A stretch of 53,906 bases of DNA from Nocardia wallacei (GTDB taxonomy: Bacteria > Actinomycetota > Actinomycetes > Mycobacteriales > Mycobacteriaceae), in NCBI RefSeq assembly GCF_029869545.1, contig NZ_JARWQD010000373.1, positions 1 to 53,906 on the forward strand, given 5' to 3'. The notes under the pieces are model-generated. The model searched no databases. It was not told where the DNA came from and was given only the letters and a program-made list of their open reading frames with translations. Shown in pieces: positions 16,836 to 25,560 of the stretch. A program made the translations under genes and the position numbers. The first letter of the stretch is position 1. Each line of letters opens with the position of its first letter.

Positions 16836-17723
16836 TCATCGGTCGATGTGAGTGAGCCGGTGGGTGTGGGCGTAGACCGCGGCGTGCACGCGATCGCGGA
16901 CACCGAGTTTCGCCAGCACGTTGGACACGTGGGTCTTGACGGTCTGCTCGCCGATGCCGAGGATGTCCGCGATCTCCGGGTTGGTGTGCGCCGCGGCGAT
17001 CAGGAGCAGGACCTCGGACTCGCGCGTGGTGAGCGAATCCGCTTCCGGCGCGGGCGGAAACGGGTTGGTTCCGTTGGCCAGGCGCGCGGTCACACGACGG
17101 GTGAGGCGTGGGTCGATCAGGGCGTCCTCGAGCGCCGTGCGGTGGATGGCCGAGATCAGCTGCCGCGACCCCAGGTTCTTCGTGAGGAGCCCGCTGGCAC
17201 CGAGACGCATTGCGCGGTAGACGTTCTCGTCGGTGACGTGGTCGGTGAAGGTGAGGATTCGAGTGCTGCCGAACGTCTGTTCCGGGTCGGCGGTGATCAT
17301 GGCATCGAGGCTCGGGATGTCGAGATCGAGGAGCGCGATGTCCGGCCGCAGGCGCCGGATGTCGGCGGGGAGAGTGGCCGCGTCGGTGGTCTCCGGCAGG
17401 TAGCGCAGGTCCGAGCGGCCGCCGACGACCGCGCGCAGGCCCGAACGGAATACTCCCTGATCGCCGACGACCAGTACCGAAATCGTTGCGTTTCGTGCGG
17501 TTTCGGCACGCGGTACCGTATCGCATCGGTCGCATTCGACGTTCCGTTCGCCCGGCGCGGCGGCGACCGCGGGATCCGAATCGCACTGGACCACCGTCGA
17601 GTCGCCCTGCCCGGCGATCGGGATGTCGGCGTGCGCGTAGCCCGCCGTCAACGCCGTGGCGGTCAGGGCGAGTCCGAACGACGATGCCGCCCGGGCCAGG
17701 AAACGACGTGCGGAAGCGGCCAT
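16836..17723 (-). CDS. LuxR-type response regulator with an N-terminal signal-peptide-like extension
   Basis: A 295-aa frame. Residues 1-33 look like a secretion signal (MAASARRFLARAASSF, hydrophobic core, AHAD cleavage site); 34-78 are a Cys-containing spacer (VVQCDSD, VECDRCDT). From about 80 a NarL-type receiver begins (ISVLVVGDQGVFRSGLRAVV), with the phosphoacceptor Asp in IALLDLDIP and the conserved Lys in LLTKN. A LuxR HTH ends the protein (LTTRESEVLLLIAAAHTNPE, IADILGIGEQTVKTHVSNVL). The ATG at 17723 has a strong GGAGGG seven bases upstream and there is no ATG, GTG or TTG close to the receiver start; an internal GTG near 17594 has no site. A DNA-binding protein should not be exported, so this looks like a fusion of a secreted-protein start to a regulator. 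The gene follows a secY remnant. Confidence 0.75.
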   Translation of the reverse strand: MAASARRFLARAASSFGLALTATALTAGYAHADIPIAGQGDSTVVQCDSDPAVAAAPGERNVECDRCDTVPRAETARNATISVLVVGDQGVFRSGLRAVVGGRSDLRYLPETTDAATLPADIRRLRPDIALLDLDIPSLDAMITADPEQTFGSTRILTFTDHVTDENVYRAMRLGASGLLTKNLGSRQLISAIHRTALEDALIDPRLTRRVTARLANGTNPFPPAPEADSLTTRESEVLLLIAAAHTNPEIADILGIGEQTVKTHVSNVLAKLGVRDRVHAAVYAHTHRLTHIDR

Positions 17724-17739
17724 GGTGTGTCCCTCCGGT

Positions 17740-18009
17740 TCAGCGCAGAAAGCCCGCGTAGCTCTTGCTCATCAGCCGACTCTCGATCTGTTTGATCGTA
17801 TCCAGACCGACGCTCACCACGATCAGCGCCGAGCTACCCGCGAACATCATGTTCTGCGCCGCACCGGATCCCATGTTCAGCAGCAGGGTCGGCAGGATCG
17901 CGACCGCGCCGAGATAGATGGAACCGGGCAGGGTGATGCGGCCGAGTACGTGACTCAGGTGGTCGGCGGTCGGCCGACCGGGGCGGTACTGAAATTGATG
18001 TAAGGGGTG
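17740..18009 (-). pseudogene. secY: C-terminal remnant of secY
   Basis: Read on the minus strand, this stretch gives YRPGRPTADHLSHVLGRITL, PGSIYLGAVAILPTLLLNMG, then GSSALIVVSVGLDTIKQIES and RLMSKSYAGFLR before a TGA. That is the last ~85 residues of the SecY translocon channel (cytoplasmic loop, last two helices, C-tail). The upstream 350 residues are missing: the homology stops near 18000, where a plus-strand regulator begins. No start site is obvious. It is a truncated copy, with the chromosomal secY expected elsewhere. Confidence 0.8.
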
Positions 18010-18014
18010 AATTG

Positions 18015-18479
18015 GTGGAAGCGTCCGAGGATGTCCTGGAGTGGGTCGAACGGGTCGCGATGTACGTCGCCCGCGATGGTGTGCCGCCTATCGCCGGGCG
18101 GGTACTGGGCTGGTTGATGGTGTGCGATCCGCCGGAGCAGTCGGCCGCGCAGATCTGTGCGGGTATCGGCGCCAGCCGGGCATCGCTGACGTCGAACCTG
18201 CGGCTGTTGCAGGGCATGGGATTTCTGACCTGGCGGACCCGGCGCGGGGAGCGGACGGTGTACTACCGGCTGGCCGACGACGCGTGGGCGGTGGTGCTGC
18301 GGCAGCAGATCGCCGGGATCGCGGCGTTTCTCGACATCACCCGCGACGGTCTTACCCTGCTAGGTCCCGGGAACGACCGCGCCGATCGAATCCGGCAGGC
18401 GCACAACACTTTCGAGTGGATGGCCAAGGTCTTCGACGACGCGCCGCCGCTGAACCACGGAACCGAGGAGGAGTCATGA
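18015..18479 (+). CDS. GbsR/MarR-like winged-helix regulator
   Basis: A 154-aa regulator: YVARDGVPPIAGRVLGWLMV, CDPPEQSAAQICAGIGASRA, SLTSNLRLLQGMGFLTWRTR, GERTVYYRLADDAW. This is the GbsR-type winged helix (PPIAGRVLGWLM is a family marker). GTG 18015 has AAGGGG seven bases before it; a TTG three bases upstream is the alternative. Its stop overlaps the start of the FAD monooxygenase by four bases (ATGA), so the two are an operon and the regulator probably controls it. Confidence 0.87.
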   Translation: MEASEDVLEWVERVAMYVARDGVPPIAGRVLGWLMVCDPPEQSAAQICAGIGASRASLTSNLRLLQGMGFLTWRTRRGERTVYYRLADDAWAVVLRQQIAGIAAFLDITRDGLTLLGPGNDRADRIRQAHNTFEWMAKVFDDAPPLNHGTEEES

Positions 18480-19621
18480 CCGGACGGGCCATTGTGGTCG
18501 GTGCGGGAATCGGCGGGCTGGCCGCAGCCGTGGCCCTGCGCCGGATCGGCTGGCACGCAACGGTATTGGAGCGTGCGTCGGAACTCGGTGAGATCGGCGC
18601 CGGGATGTCGCAGGCTCCCAACGCGATGCGGGCGCTGGACGAACTCGGTGTCGGCGAGCAGGCCCGCGCGACCGGGGTGCCGACCCACGCCTCCGGCAAC
18701 CTCCGTGTCCCGGACGGGCGTTACCTGCAGCGCGCCCGGCTCGCCGATACACCGGCGTTGCTCGCATTCCATCGCGCCGACCTGCATCGAATTCTGCTGG
18801 ACGCGCTGCCCGCCGACTACGTGCACACCGCGCACACGGTCACCGCGGTGCGGCGGCACCGGGACGGGGTGACCGTGGCGTGCGGAGACGCCGAATTCAC
18901 CGGCGACCTGGTGGTCTCCGCGGACGGCATCCACAGCACGATCCGGCAGTACCTGTGGCCCGGCACCACGCCGCAGTTCCTCGGCCGCACGGCATGGCTG
19001 GGCGTCACGGAGGTCCCGGACCTGCCGGGCAGTATCACCCTGGGACGCGGCGGATACTTCCTGATCCACCCGATCGCCAGGGGCCGTACCTACTGGGCCT
19101 ACGTCACCACCGCCGACACCCCGGGAATCCGCTACCGGGACGAGAAGTCGGAACTGTCCGCCCGCATCGGTGACTGGCACGACCCCATCCCGCAGCTGGT
19201 CGCCACCACCGCATCCGACGCGGTGATCCACATCGACATCCACGATCTCGACCCCCTGCCCAGCTATATCGCCGACCGGGTCGCGCTGCTCGGCGACGCC
19301 GCCCACGCGATGAGCCCGGACCGTGGACAAGGCGCGGGTCAATCCCTCGAAGACGCCGTCGTCCTCGCCGCGGCCCTCGCGACCGAACCGACCATCGATA
19401 CCGCACTGCGGCACTACGACACCCAGCGACGGCCCCGCACCCAAGCCGCCGCCCGCGGCGCCCGATCCGACGGCCGCCGCACCACCTCACGATCGGCCTA
19501 CCGCCCGATGACCACCATGATCCGCATGATGCCGGCGGCCCTGTGGCGCCGCGGCATCGCACCGGACTCGAACCCGACCTGGCGTTGGAAGCCACCGCAC
19601 CTCCCGGCCGTCACGCCGTGA
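18476..19621 (+). CDS. FAD-dependent monooxygenase (salicylate-hydroxylase-like)
   Basis: A 381-aa group A flavoprotein monooxygenase. Dinucleotide fold VVGAGIGGLAAAVALRRIGW near the N-terminus, the DG motif VVSADGIHSTIRQYLWP in the middle, and GD motif RVALLGDAAHAMSPDRGQGA with the usual QSLEDAVVLAAAL. This family hydroxylates aromatic or polyketide substrates using NAD(P)H and oxygen. The substrate is unknown. Translation is coupled to the GbsR-like regulator. Confidence 0.9.
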   Translation: MTGRAIVVGAGIGGLAAAVALRRIGWHATVLERASELGEIGAGMSQAPNAMRALDELGVGEQARATGVPTHASGNLRVPDGRYLQRARLADTPALLAFHRADLHRILLDALPADYVHTAHTVTAVRRHRDGVTVACGDAEFTGDLVVSADGIHSTIRQYLWPGTTPQFLGRTAWLGVTEVPDLPGSITLGRGGYFLIHPIARGRTYWAYVTTADTPGIRYRDEKSELSARIGDWHDPIPQLVATTASDAVIHIDIHDLDPLPSYIADRVALLGDAAHAMSPDRGQGAGQSLEDAVVLAAALATEPTIDTALRHYDTQRRPRTQAAARGARSDGRRTTSRSAYRPMTTMIRMMPAALWRRGIAPDSNPTWRWKPPHLPAVTP

Positions 19622-19659
19622 GACACGGCAAGTTCAACCGGCCCCGAGCGACGAAGGCG

Positions 19660-19898
19660 AGGCGGCCCGCCCGCTGGGAGCCGGGACCGATTTCGACGGT
19701 GGCCTAGTTCTCGCCGCAGCGTTCTGTGGGAGAGCGCAGCCTGCCCGCGTGATCATGCTCGACGGCGAGCCCGGCATGGTACTGGCCCCGCGCGGCACTC
19801 TGACGCTGGTCGTGACCTTCGCGGGCGAACGCATCGCCGAGATCAACGCGGTCGCGGACGAGGACCGATTGACGGGAATGGAACTCACAGTGCCGTAG
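19660..19898 (+). pseudogene. C-terminal remnant of a SigJ-type ECF sigma factor
   Basis: The plus frame ending at TAG 19896-19898 reads LAAAFCGRAQPARVIMLDGE, PGMVLAPRGTLTLVVTFAGE, RIAEINAVADEDRLTGMELT. This matches the SnoaL-like C-terminal domain of SigJ-type ECF sigma factors (FAGRAxxARPxxVDGxxG, xxVxxGRIAEIDxVADPxRL). The sigma-2 and sigma-4 regions are absent and the sequence before 19660 belongs to the end of the monooxygenase region. It is a fragment without its own start, left by a deletion. Confidence 0.65.
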
Positions 19899-20004
19899 TC
19901 CGGGCTCGAATCTGCCCGGTTTCGTGTTCGCCCGTTGTGTCATTCCCCGAATAGTGCGCACGGCGAGCGATGCTGGTCGAGGTCGACCGGCGGGGCCCTG
20001 TCGC

Positions 20005-21048
20005 TCAACAGGATTCGTCGGCCGGTGCCGACGTCGTCCCGGCCTCTCGGTGTCGCGGCCCGGAAGACCGAGCAGTACCGATGTGGTCATCGGCCGATAT
20101 GTCTTGCGCCGCAAGACGTATGGTTCCGTGGCGTTCCCACAGCCCGGCCAGCAGCGCGGCGACCGCTACGTATATCGCGCCGAGCAGGACGTCGACGACG
20201 TAGTGCTCGCCGCCGTAGACGAGGGTGAACCCCATGGCAATCGGGAACAGCGCCAGCGGCAGGCGCAGCCACCACCGTCGCGCCAGTGGCCACAACGCCG
20301 TCGCTACCAGGACCGCGAACGCGGTATGCAACGACGGCAGCGCGGCGACGTAGTTGCCGTGCTCTTCGAGCCAGCGCGCACTCACATCGGGGTCCACCAC
20401 GCCCAGCCCGAACCCGGAGATGCGGTGGACATCCTCGGTGATCGCTCCCTCCCGGCCCGCGTACCAGGGCGGTGCGGCGGGCACGAGAACATAGGTGATC
20501 AGCGCGAGATACGACACGACGAGCAGGCGGCGCATATACCGCGACCACAGCGGGCGTGAGTACAGGTAGAAGATCGCCGCCACCGCCCAGGGCAGGACGA
20601 AGTGGGTGGTGTACACGACGCCGATGATCGGTGTCCACCAGGGCTGACCGTCGGCGGCGAGGTGCTCCTGCAGCCAGACCGTCGGCACGGTACCGCCGAA
20701 CAACCAGCGCTCGGCGTCGACGAGTTCGCTGATACGGACGGGCATTCCGGCGGTGTCGGCGAGGTCGCGGGTGTAGTCGTACAGCAGCAGCGCACCGATG
20801 AGCGGAAGCCAGTCGACAACGACCCGGACGTGATCACGCCACGGCCGATCGATCGCGAACGCGACGATCCCGGCGAGAATCCACACGGCCTCCTGCAGCC
20901 GACCGGCCGGAAGAACCCCGGTGACCAGCGCGACGACCAGCGCGATCAGATACGCATACCGCACGACATTGCGCATCAGCCAGCGCCCACTCACGGCCCC
21001 GGTCACCGATGCCGCCGCCCGGGACGGTTCTGTCGACAACCCCGCCAT
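20005..21048 (-). CDS. PAP2-superfamily integral membrane protein
   Basis: A 347-aa protein with about eight hydrophobic segments. PAP2/InsPC-synthase-like motifs are present: YVLVPAAPPWYAG, ALPSLHTAFAVLVATALWP (PSxxH) and GGEHYVVDVLLG (HxxxD). The family includes lipid phosphatases and inositol-phosphorylceramide or phosphoinositol transferases. The hydrophilic C-terminus of about 40 residues is not conserved in the family. Divergent from the SARP-type regulator. Confidence 0.85.
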   Translation of the reverse strand: MAGLSTEPSRAAASVTGAVSGRWLMRNVVRYAYLIALVVALVTGVLPAGRLQEAVWILAGIVAFAIDRPWRDHVRVVVDWLPLIGALLLYDYTRDLADTAGMPVRISELVDAERWLFGGTVPTVWLQEHLAADGQPWWTPIIGVVYTTHFVLPWAVAAIFYLYSRPLWSRYMRRLLVVSYLALITYVLVPAAPPWYAGREGAITEDVHRISGFGLGVVDPDVSARWLEEHGNYVAALPSLHTAFAVLVATALWPLARRWWLRLPLALFPIAMGFTLVYGGEHYVVDVLLGAIYVAVAALLAGLWERHGTIRLAAQDISADDHIGTARSSGPRHREAGTTSAPADESC

Positions 21049-21209
21049 TCACCCAGTGTTCCACGCGCGTTCAGACGGGTGGACGCCTGCGGCTACCGGG
21101 GTGAGTTCAGGGCAGGTAGGTGACGTGCGCGAGGTTGACGTGGCGGCTGGTGCCCGGCCGTGTACCCGGGCTGTCGCCGACCCCGGTGGCGACGCTGGAG
21201 AATCGTGCT

Positions 21210-24176
21210 GTGCGTATCGAGGTTCTGGGTCCGCTGCGGGTTGTCGCCGATGACCGGGGCGTGGTGGTGGGTGGGGTGCGGTCGCGGGCGCTGCTGATAC
21301 GGCTGGCGCTGGAGGCGGGCCGTGTGGTGTCCGCGCGGACGCTGGTGGAATCGGTGTGGCCGGAGAATGTTCCGGCTCATCCGGACGCCGCGCTCCATTC
21401 CCTGGTGGCGCGGCTGCGGCGATCGCTGCCGGAATCGTCGGTGCTGCGTGCGGAGACGGCGGGATACCGGTTGGACATTCCGGTCGACGCGGTCGACGCC
21501 CTGCGTTTCGAGCGGCTGGCCGCGGAGGGGCGTCGGGCCCTCGGCGCCGGACACCACGGCGCGGCCCAGGACCTGCTCGCCGAGGCGTTGGGGTTGTGGC
21601 GGGGCGAGGCGCTGGCCGATGTCGCGCATCTGCCCTTCGCGGCCGCGGTGGCTGCGCGGCTGGACGACCTGCGGCTGGCTGCCGCCGAAGACCGGATCGA
21701 GGCGCTGCTGAGTGGGTCTTCCCCGGAGCGAGCTCTGCTCCCGGTGGAGCTGAATCAGCTGATCGCCGCCAACCCACTGCGGGAACGGTTGCGGGGCCTG
21801 CTCATCCGTGCGTTGGCCATGAGCGGCAGGCAGACCGAAGCGCTGTCCGCGTACGAGGACTACCGCGCCGTGCTCGCCGAGCATTTGGGTACCGATCCCG
21901 GGCCGGAGCTGCGCGAACTGCATCTGCGAATGCTGCGCGGCGACACGGAGTGGTCGCACGTCCGCGGGAACCTGCGCGCGCCGTTGACGAGTTTCGTCGG
22001 CCGCGAGGCCGATCGGCGTCAGGTCGGCCGACGGTTCCTGGACAACCGGCTGGTGACCCTGGTCGGGCCCGGCGGAGTGGGTAAGACCCGCCTCGCCACC
22101 GCGACCGGCGCCGGTCTCGATATCCCGGTCTGGCTCGTGGAGCTCGGGCCGGTGACACGTCCCGACGATGTGCCCCGCGCCGTCGTGGCCGCCCTCGGCC
22201 TACGGGACTCGGTGGATGCGACATCTCGTCTGGTCGAGACGCTCGCGGACCGTGAGGCGGCGGTCATACTCGACGGATGTGAGCATGTGGTCGCGGCGGT
22301 CGCGCGGCTGGCGGCGGAGCTACTCGGCCGATGCCCGCGGCTGCGGGTGCTGGCGACCAGCCGCGAACCACTAGGCATCACCGGCGAGGCGCTGTTTCCG
22401 GTCGCGCCGCTGGACGTGGATTCCGCGGCGCAGCTGTTCGCCGAGCGGGCGCGAGCTGTGCGACCCGACTTCGTGCCGACCGGCGATGTCGATCGGATCT
22501 GCCGCCGATTGGACTGCTTGCCGCTGGCCCTCGAGCTGGCCGCCGTTCGCCTGCGATCGATGTCGATCGACACGCTCGCTACCCGGCTGGACGACCGATT
22601 CCGACTCCTGACCGGCGGCAGCCGCACCGCGCCTGCCCGGCATCGGACATTGCGTGCTGTGGTGGAGTGGAGCTGGGACCTGCTCACCGACACCGAACGT
22701 GCCGCGGCGGAACAGGCAGCGGCATTCTCGGGCAGCTTCGGCGGTGACGCCGCCGAGTATGTCGGCATCACGGCAGACGCCCTGCATGCTCTGGTCGATA
22801 AATCGCTGCTGGAGTACGCGGAAGGCCGGTATCGGATGCTCGACACCATCCGCGAGTTCGGAGTGGAGCAGCTGACCGCGACCGGCCGCCTCGCCGCCAC
22901 TCGCACCACCCACGCCTCCTACTACCTCGAGCTTGCCGAACGGGCGGAGCCACACCTGCGCGGCGCCGGACAGCTTTCGTGGCTGACTCGCCTTGCGGCA
23001 GAACGAGACAACATGAACGCGGCACTCGCGTTCGCCGTGGACGCCGAAGATACCGATGCGGCCATCCGGTTCGGCGCCGCACTCGGCCAGTTCTGGACCG
23101 TCCACGGCGATCACGCGCAAGCCACCGGGAAACTGCGCGAGATCCTCTCGATGTCCGGTCTCGCCCCGGCCGACGCGCGGCTGCGCGCAACCGCCGTCTA
23201 CCTGCTCAACGCGACCTTCGCGGGCAGTCTCGGCACCGCCGCGGCGACCGTGGAACGCCCCGGCGCCGTGCATGAACCGACCGCCGCGTTCATCTGTGCC
23301 CTGCTCGACCTCGCCACCGACAACACGGATGGCGGATTGGCAACGCTGGAACCGCATCTGGAACACCCAGATCCGTGGACGCGAGGACTGCTGTGGTTCG
23401 CGCGCTCGCTGTTGCGCGGCGCGGCGGGCCGGGGAGATGACGGCCGACGCGATATCGCCGCAGCCGTCGAGAGCTTTCGCGGCAGCGGTGAGCGATGGGC
23501 GTTGTCGTTGTCGCTGATGTCGCTGGCCAGTGCGTTGATCACTGCCGGTGACACCGCCGCGGCCCTGACCGCGCTGGACGAGGCGGAATCGCTCGCCCGC
23601 GAACTCGGCACCCACGACGGTCAGCAAGTCTGGCTGGCCATGGTCCGTATCGACGCCGGGGATGTCGAGACCGCGCGCAAGCGATTGTCGGAGGTGCTCA
23701 CCCGAGGCGCGGCCCCGCACGAGATCACCCTTGCCCGGATCTCCCTCGCCGACCTGGCCCGCCACGAGGGCGACCTCGCCGAGGCGCAGCGACATCTCGG
23801 CTACGCCGCGGGTGCCGCCGATCCGCCCGAGCGCGCCCTGTATGCGGCCGGTGCGGGATATCTCGCACTGGCTACCGGCGATTTCGCCGCCGCGGCAACG
23901 TATCTGAGCGAAGCGCGGGATATCGCCATCGCCCTGCCCGATATGCCGATGCTCGCCCACGTGGCGGTGGGGATGGCCGATCTGGCCCACCGGCGCGGCG
24001 AGCCCGAACGGGCGGCCGAGATCCTCGGCGTCGCCCACGCGCTGCGCAGTGGCCCCAACTCCGGCAACCCCGACGTCGCGCGGCTGACGGATGCTCTGCA
24101 GGGCTACCGAAACGAGTACGAGCGCGGATGTGGTCTGGACTCCGCGAACGCCCTTGCCACAATCCGGGCCTACTGA
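21210..24176 (+). CDS. AfsR/SARP-type transcriptional regulator with NB-ARC ATPase domain
   Basis: A 988-aa protein. Residues 1-95 are an OmpR-like winged helix (MRIEVLGPLRVV, TLVESVWPENVPAHPDAALH); 96-250 the BTAD domain (LWRGEALADV, ALAMSGRQTEALSAYEDYRA); from 260 SFVGREADRRQVGRRF and the P-loop GPGGVGKT (287-294), Walker B VILDGCEHV, then RFRLLTGGSRTAPARHRTLR and the ARC part; the last ~350 residues are TPR-like helices. GTG 21210 is chosen because the protein then starts exactly at the DNA-binding domain. Such regulators often govern secondary metabolism or stress genes, but no biosynthetic cluster is nearby. Confidence 0.9.
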   Translation: MRIEVLGPLRVVADDRGVVVGGVRSRALLIRLALEAGRVVSARTLVESVWPENVPAHPDAALHSLVARLRRSLPESSVLRAETAGYRLDIPVDAVDALRFERLAAEGRRALGAGHHGAAQDLLAEALGLWRGEALADVAHLPFAAAVAARLDDLRLAAAEDRIEALLSGSSPERALLPVELNQLIAANPLRERLRGLLIRALAMSGRQTEALSAYEDYRAVLAEHLGTDPGPELRELHLRMLRGDTEWSHVRGNLRAPLTSFVGREADRRQVGRRFLDNRLVTLVGPGGVGKTRLATATGAGLDIPVWLVELGPVTRPDDVPRAVVAALGLRDSVDATSRLVETLADREAAVILDGCEHVVAAVARLAAELLGRCPRLRVLATSREPLGITGEALFPVAPLDVDSAAQLFAERARAVRPDFVPTGDVDRICRRLDCLPLALELAAVRLRSMSIDTLATRLDDRFRLLTGGSRTAPARHRTLRAVVEWSWDLLTDTERAAAEQAAAFSGSFGGDAAEYVGITADALHALVDKSLLEYAEGRYRMLDTIREFGVEQLTATGRLAATRTTHASYYLELAERAEPHLRGAGQLSWLTRLAAERDNMNAALAFAVDAEDTDAAIRFGAALGQFWTVHGDHAQATGKLREILSMSGLAPADARLRATAVYLLNATFAGSLGTAAATVERPGAVHEPTAAFICALLDLATDNTDGGLATLEPHLEHPDPWTRGLLWFARSLLRGAAGRGDDGRRDIAAAVESFRGSGERWALSLSLMSLASALITAGDTAAALTALDEAESLARELGTHDGQQVWLAMVRIDAGDVETARKRLSEVLTRGAAPHEITLARISLADLARHEGDLAEAQRHLGYAAGAADPPERALYAAGAGYLALATGDFAAAATYLSEARDIAIALPDMPMLAHVAVGMADLAHRRGEPERAAEILGVAHALRSGPNSGNPDVARLTDALQGYRNEYERGCGLDSANALATIRAY

Positions 24177-24188
24177 TTCCGCTCGAGG

Positions 24189-24821
24189 TCAGGCCCGCGC
24201 TGCCTTCTCCCGTTTCGCCACGTACTCGGCGCGACAGCCGCGGCAACAGAACGCATACAGCTCACCGTCGATCTCGAGTGTGGCGGTGTTGTCGTCGAGC
24301 GGGACGAGCACGCCGCACATCGGGTCTTGCAGCGCTTTCCCCGACTCCGCGTCCGCCCGATACGGATCACTCAACATCTCGACGAGGTCTTCGGATTTCA
24401 TCATCCGCCCGAGCATCCCGACGCTTCCCTCCGAGATCCCGACGACGTGCACCTGCACCGTCGGTCGGCGGTACGGCAACTCCGTGTCGTCGAACTCGTC
24501 GGAGACGATCCGGGTCGCGTAGGAGATCAACGTCTCGCTCATATCCTTGCGCCACGGTCCCGGAACATGAATTCGGATCAGGCAGTGCGGAGGATCCTGC
24601 GCGGTGAGCGCGTGCTCACCGGCGACCCAGAGCTGCGGCTCGTGCACCACCACTTGAACCATCGATGCGAATACGGCCGCCGACCGGGGTGCCATGTGCT
24701 CCTCGTCGCTGCCGGGTTCACCGGCGCCCAACTCGTGAATGGTGCCCAGACGCTGGGCAACCCGCCGCCGTTGCGCCGGATCCAGCGCACCCGCGGACAA
24801 GAACAATTCGATGAACATCAT
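24189..24821 (-). CDS. Tautomerase-like / YHS-domain fusion protein
   Basis: A 210-aa protein. The first ~150 residues have two beta-alpha-beta units like the MIF/4-oxalocrotonate tautomerase fold (FIELFLSAGALDPAQRRRVA; CLIRIHVPGPWRKDMSETLI, VQVHVVGISEGSVGMLGRM). The residue after the initiator is not Pro, so the catalytic Pro-1 is missing. The C-terminus from about 168 is a YHS/TRASH-type metal-binding domain: QDPMCGVLVPLDDNTATLEI, then YAFCCRGCRAEYVAKRE, four Cys in all. A role in sensing or handling metal (copper or zinc) is suggested by the YHS part only. It converges on the SARP gene with a 12-bp gap. Confidence 0.75.
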   Translation of the reverse strand: MMFIELFLSAGALDPAQRRRVAQRLGTIHELGAGEPGSDEEHMAPRSAAVFASMVQVVVHEPQLWVAGEHALTAQDPPHCLIRIHVPGPWRKDMSETLISYATRIVSDEFDDTELPYRRPTVQVHVVGISEGSVGMLGRMMKSEDLVEMLSDPYRADAESGKALQDPMCGVLVPLDDNTATLEIDGELYAFCCRGCRAEYVAKREKAARA

Positions 24822-24917
24822 CGTCGATCACCTCCCCGCACAGCATCCCGAAGCGGTCTGCCGGATCGCTGTCGAACCACTGCCGCCATAAGGTTCCCGA
24901 TCCAGAGGAGACGGCAC

Positions 24918-25352
24918 ATGCTCATGTCACGGAGCAAGCGCAGGCGGTCGATGGTGGTCGTCGGCTTGATGGCGGTGGGAGCGACACTGGCGGCCTGCGG
25001 CGACGATGAAGGCGGCGCCCCACCGCCACGGTGACGACATCGCCCATGGCGACGACAACGACCGGTACCGACGACGAGGATCACACCTGCGGCCGCACGG
25101 CAACCGTGCGACATGATCGCCCCGGACATCGATACGTGGCGTGACCATGGTTCCGTCGCCGGGAGGGCCAGCTTCAACGGCACGGTGCACAATTGGGCTG
25201 CCCGCACCGAGGGGCTCAACTACGAGGTCGTCCGCGACACCTCGATTGTCGACGACGCCACAACCCGCACCTGCCCCGAGGTGCGTGATCAGGCATTACA
25301 GGTGCTGGAGGTCCCGGAGCTGGCGTCGACCCTCGTAGGCTTCGGTCGCTGA
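24918..25352 (+). pseudogene. Broken lipoprotein gene (DUF3558-like pattern)
   Basis: An ATG with AGAGGAG upstream begins a lipoprotein: basic MLMSRSKRRR, hydrophobic core, lipobox TLAAC, then GDDEGGAPPP and a TGA at 25032-25034. A Thr-rich linker typical of such proteins (TVTTSPMATTTTGTDDED) follows in another frame, and the C-terminal part (PCDMIAPDIDTWRDHGSVAG to LEVPELASTLVGFGR, stop at 25352) is back in the first frame. Two compensating indels, or one nonsense change plus drift, would explain this. A sequencing error is also possible. Confidence 0.6.
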
Positions 25353-25377
25353 CGTCCGCCGCGCCGATTCTTGTGCG

Positions 25378-25396
25378 GCAGATTGGTTGAATCTGC
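25378..25396. terminator. Hairpin in the gap before the Bcr-type transporter gene
   Basis: GCAGATT / AATCTGC perfect 7-bp stem with a 5-base loop, flanked on both sides by TGTGCGGCA copies (one overlapping each arm). It lies between the broken lipoprotein gene and the convergent transporter stop, so it can terminate either. The remaining 150 bp to 25560 show no gene. Confidence 0.4.
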
Positions 25397-25560
25397 TGTG
25401 CGGCAAGTGGTTTCGCTGACGAGGCGAGTCGCCGACCTGTGTGCGCGCGGTCGTCGGTAGTCTTCATCGGGGCATCGGCTGTGTATCTCGCTTGCCGGAC
25501 AGAACCTTTCGTCGCAGAGTCCTGAGTGGGTAGGCGCATCGCCAGTTGCCGAATTGCTTT

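Noticed and set aside
22371..24038. 555-aa open frame antisense to the SARP-type regulator
   Set aside because: The sense strand has complete domain order; the antisense product shows none.
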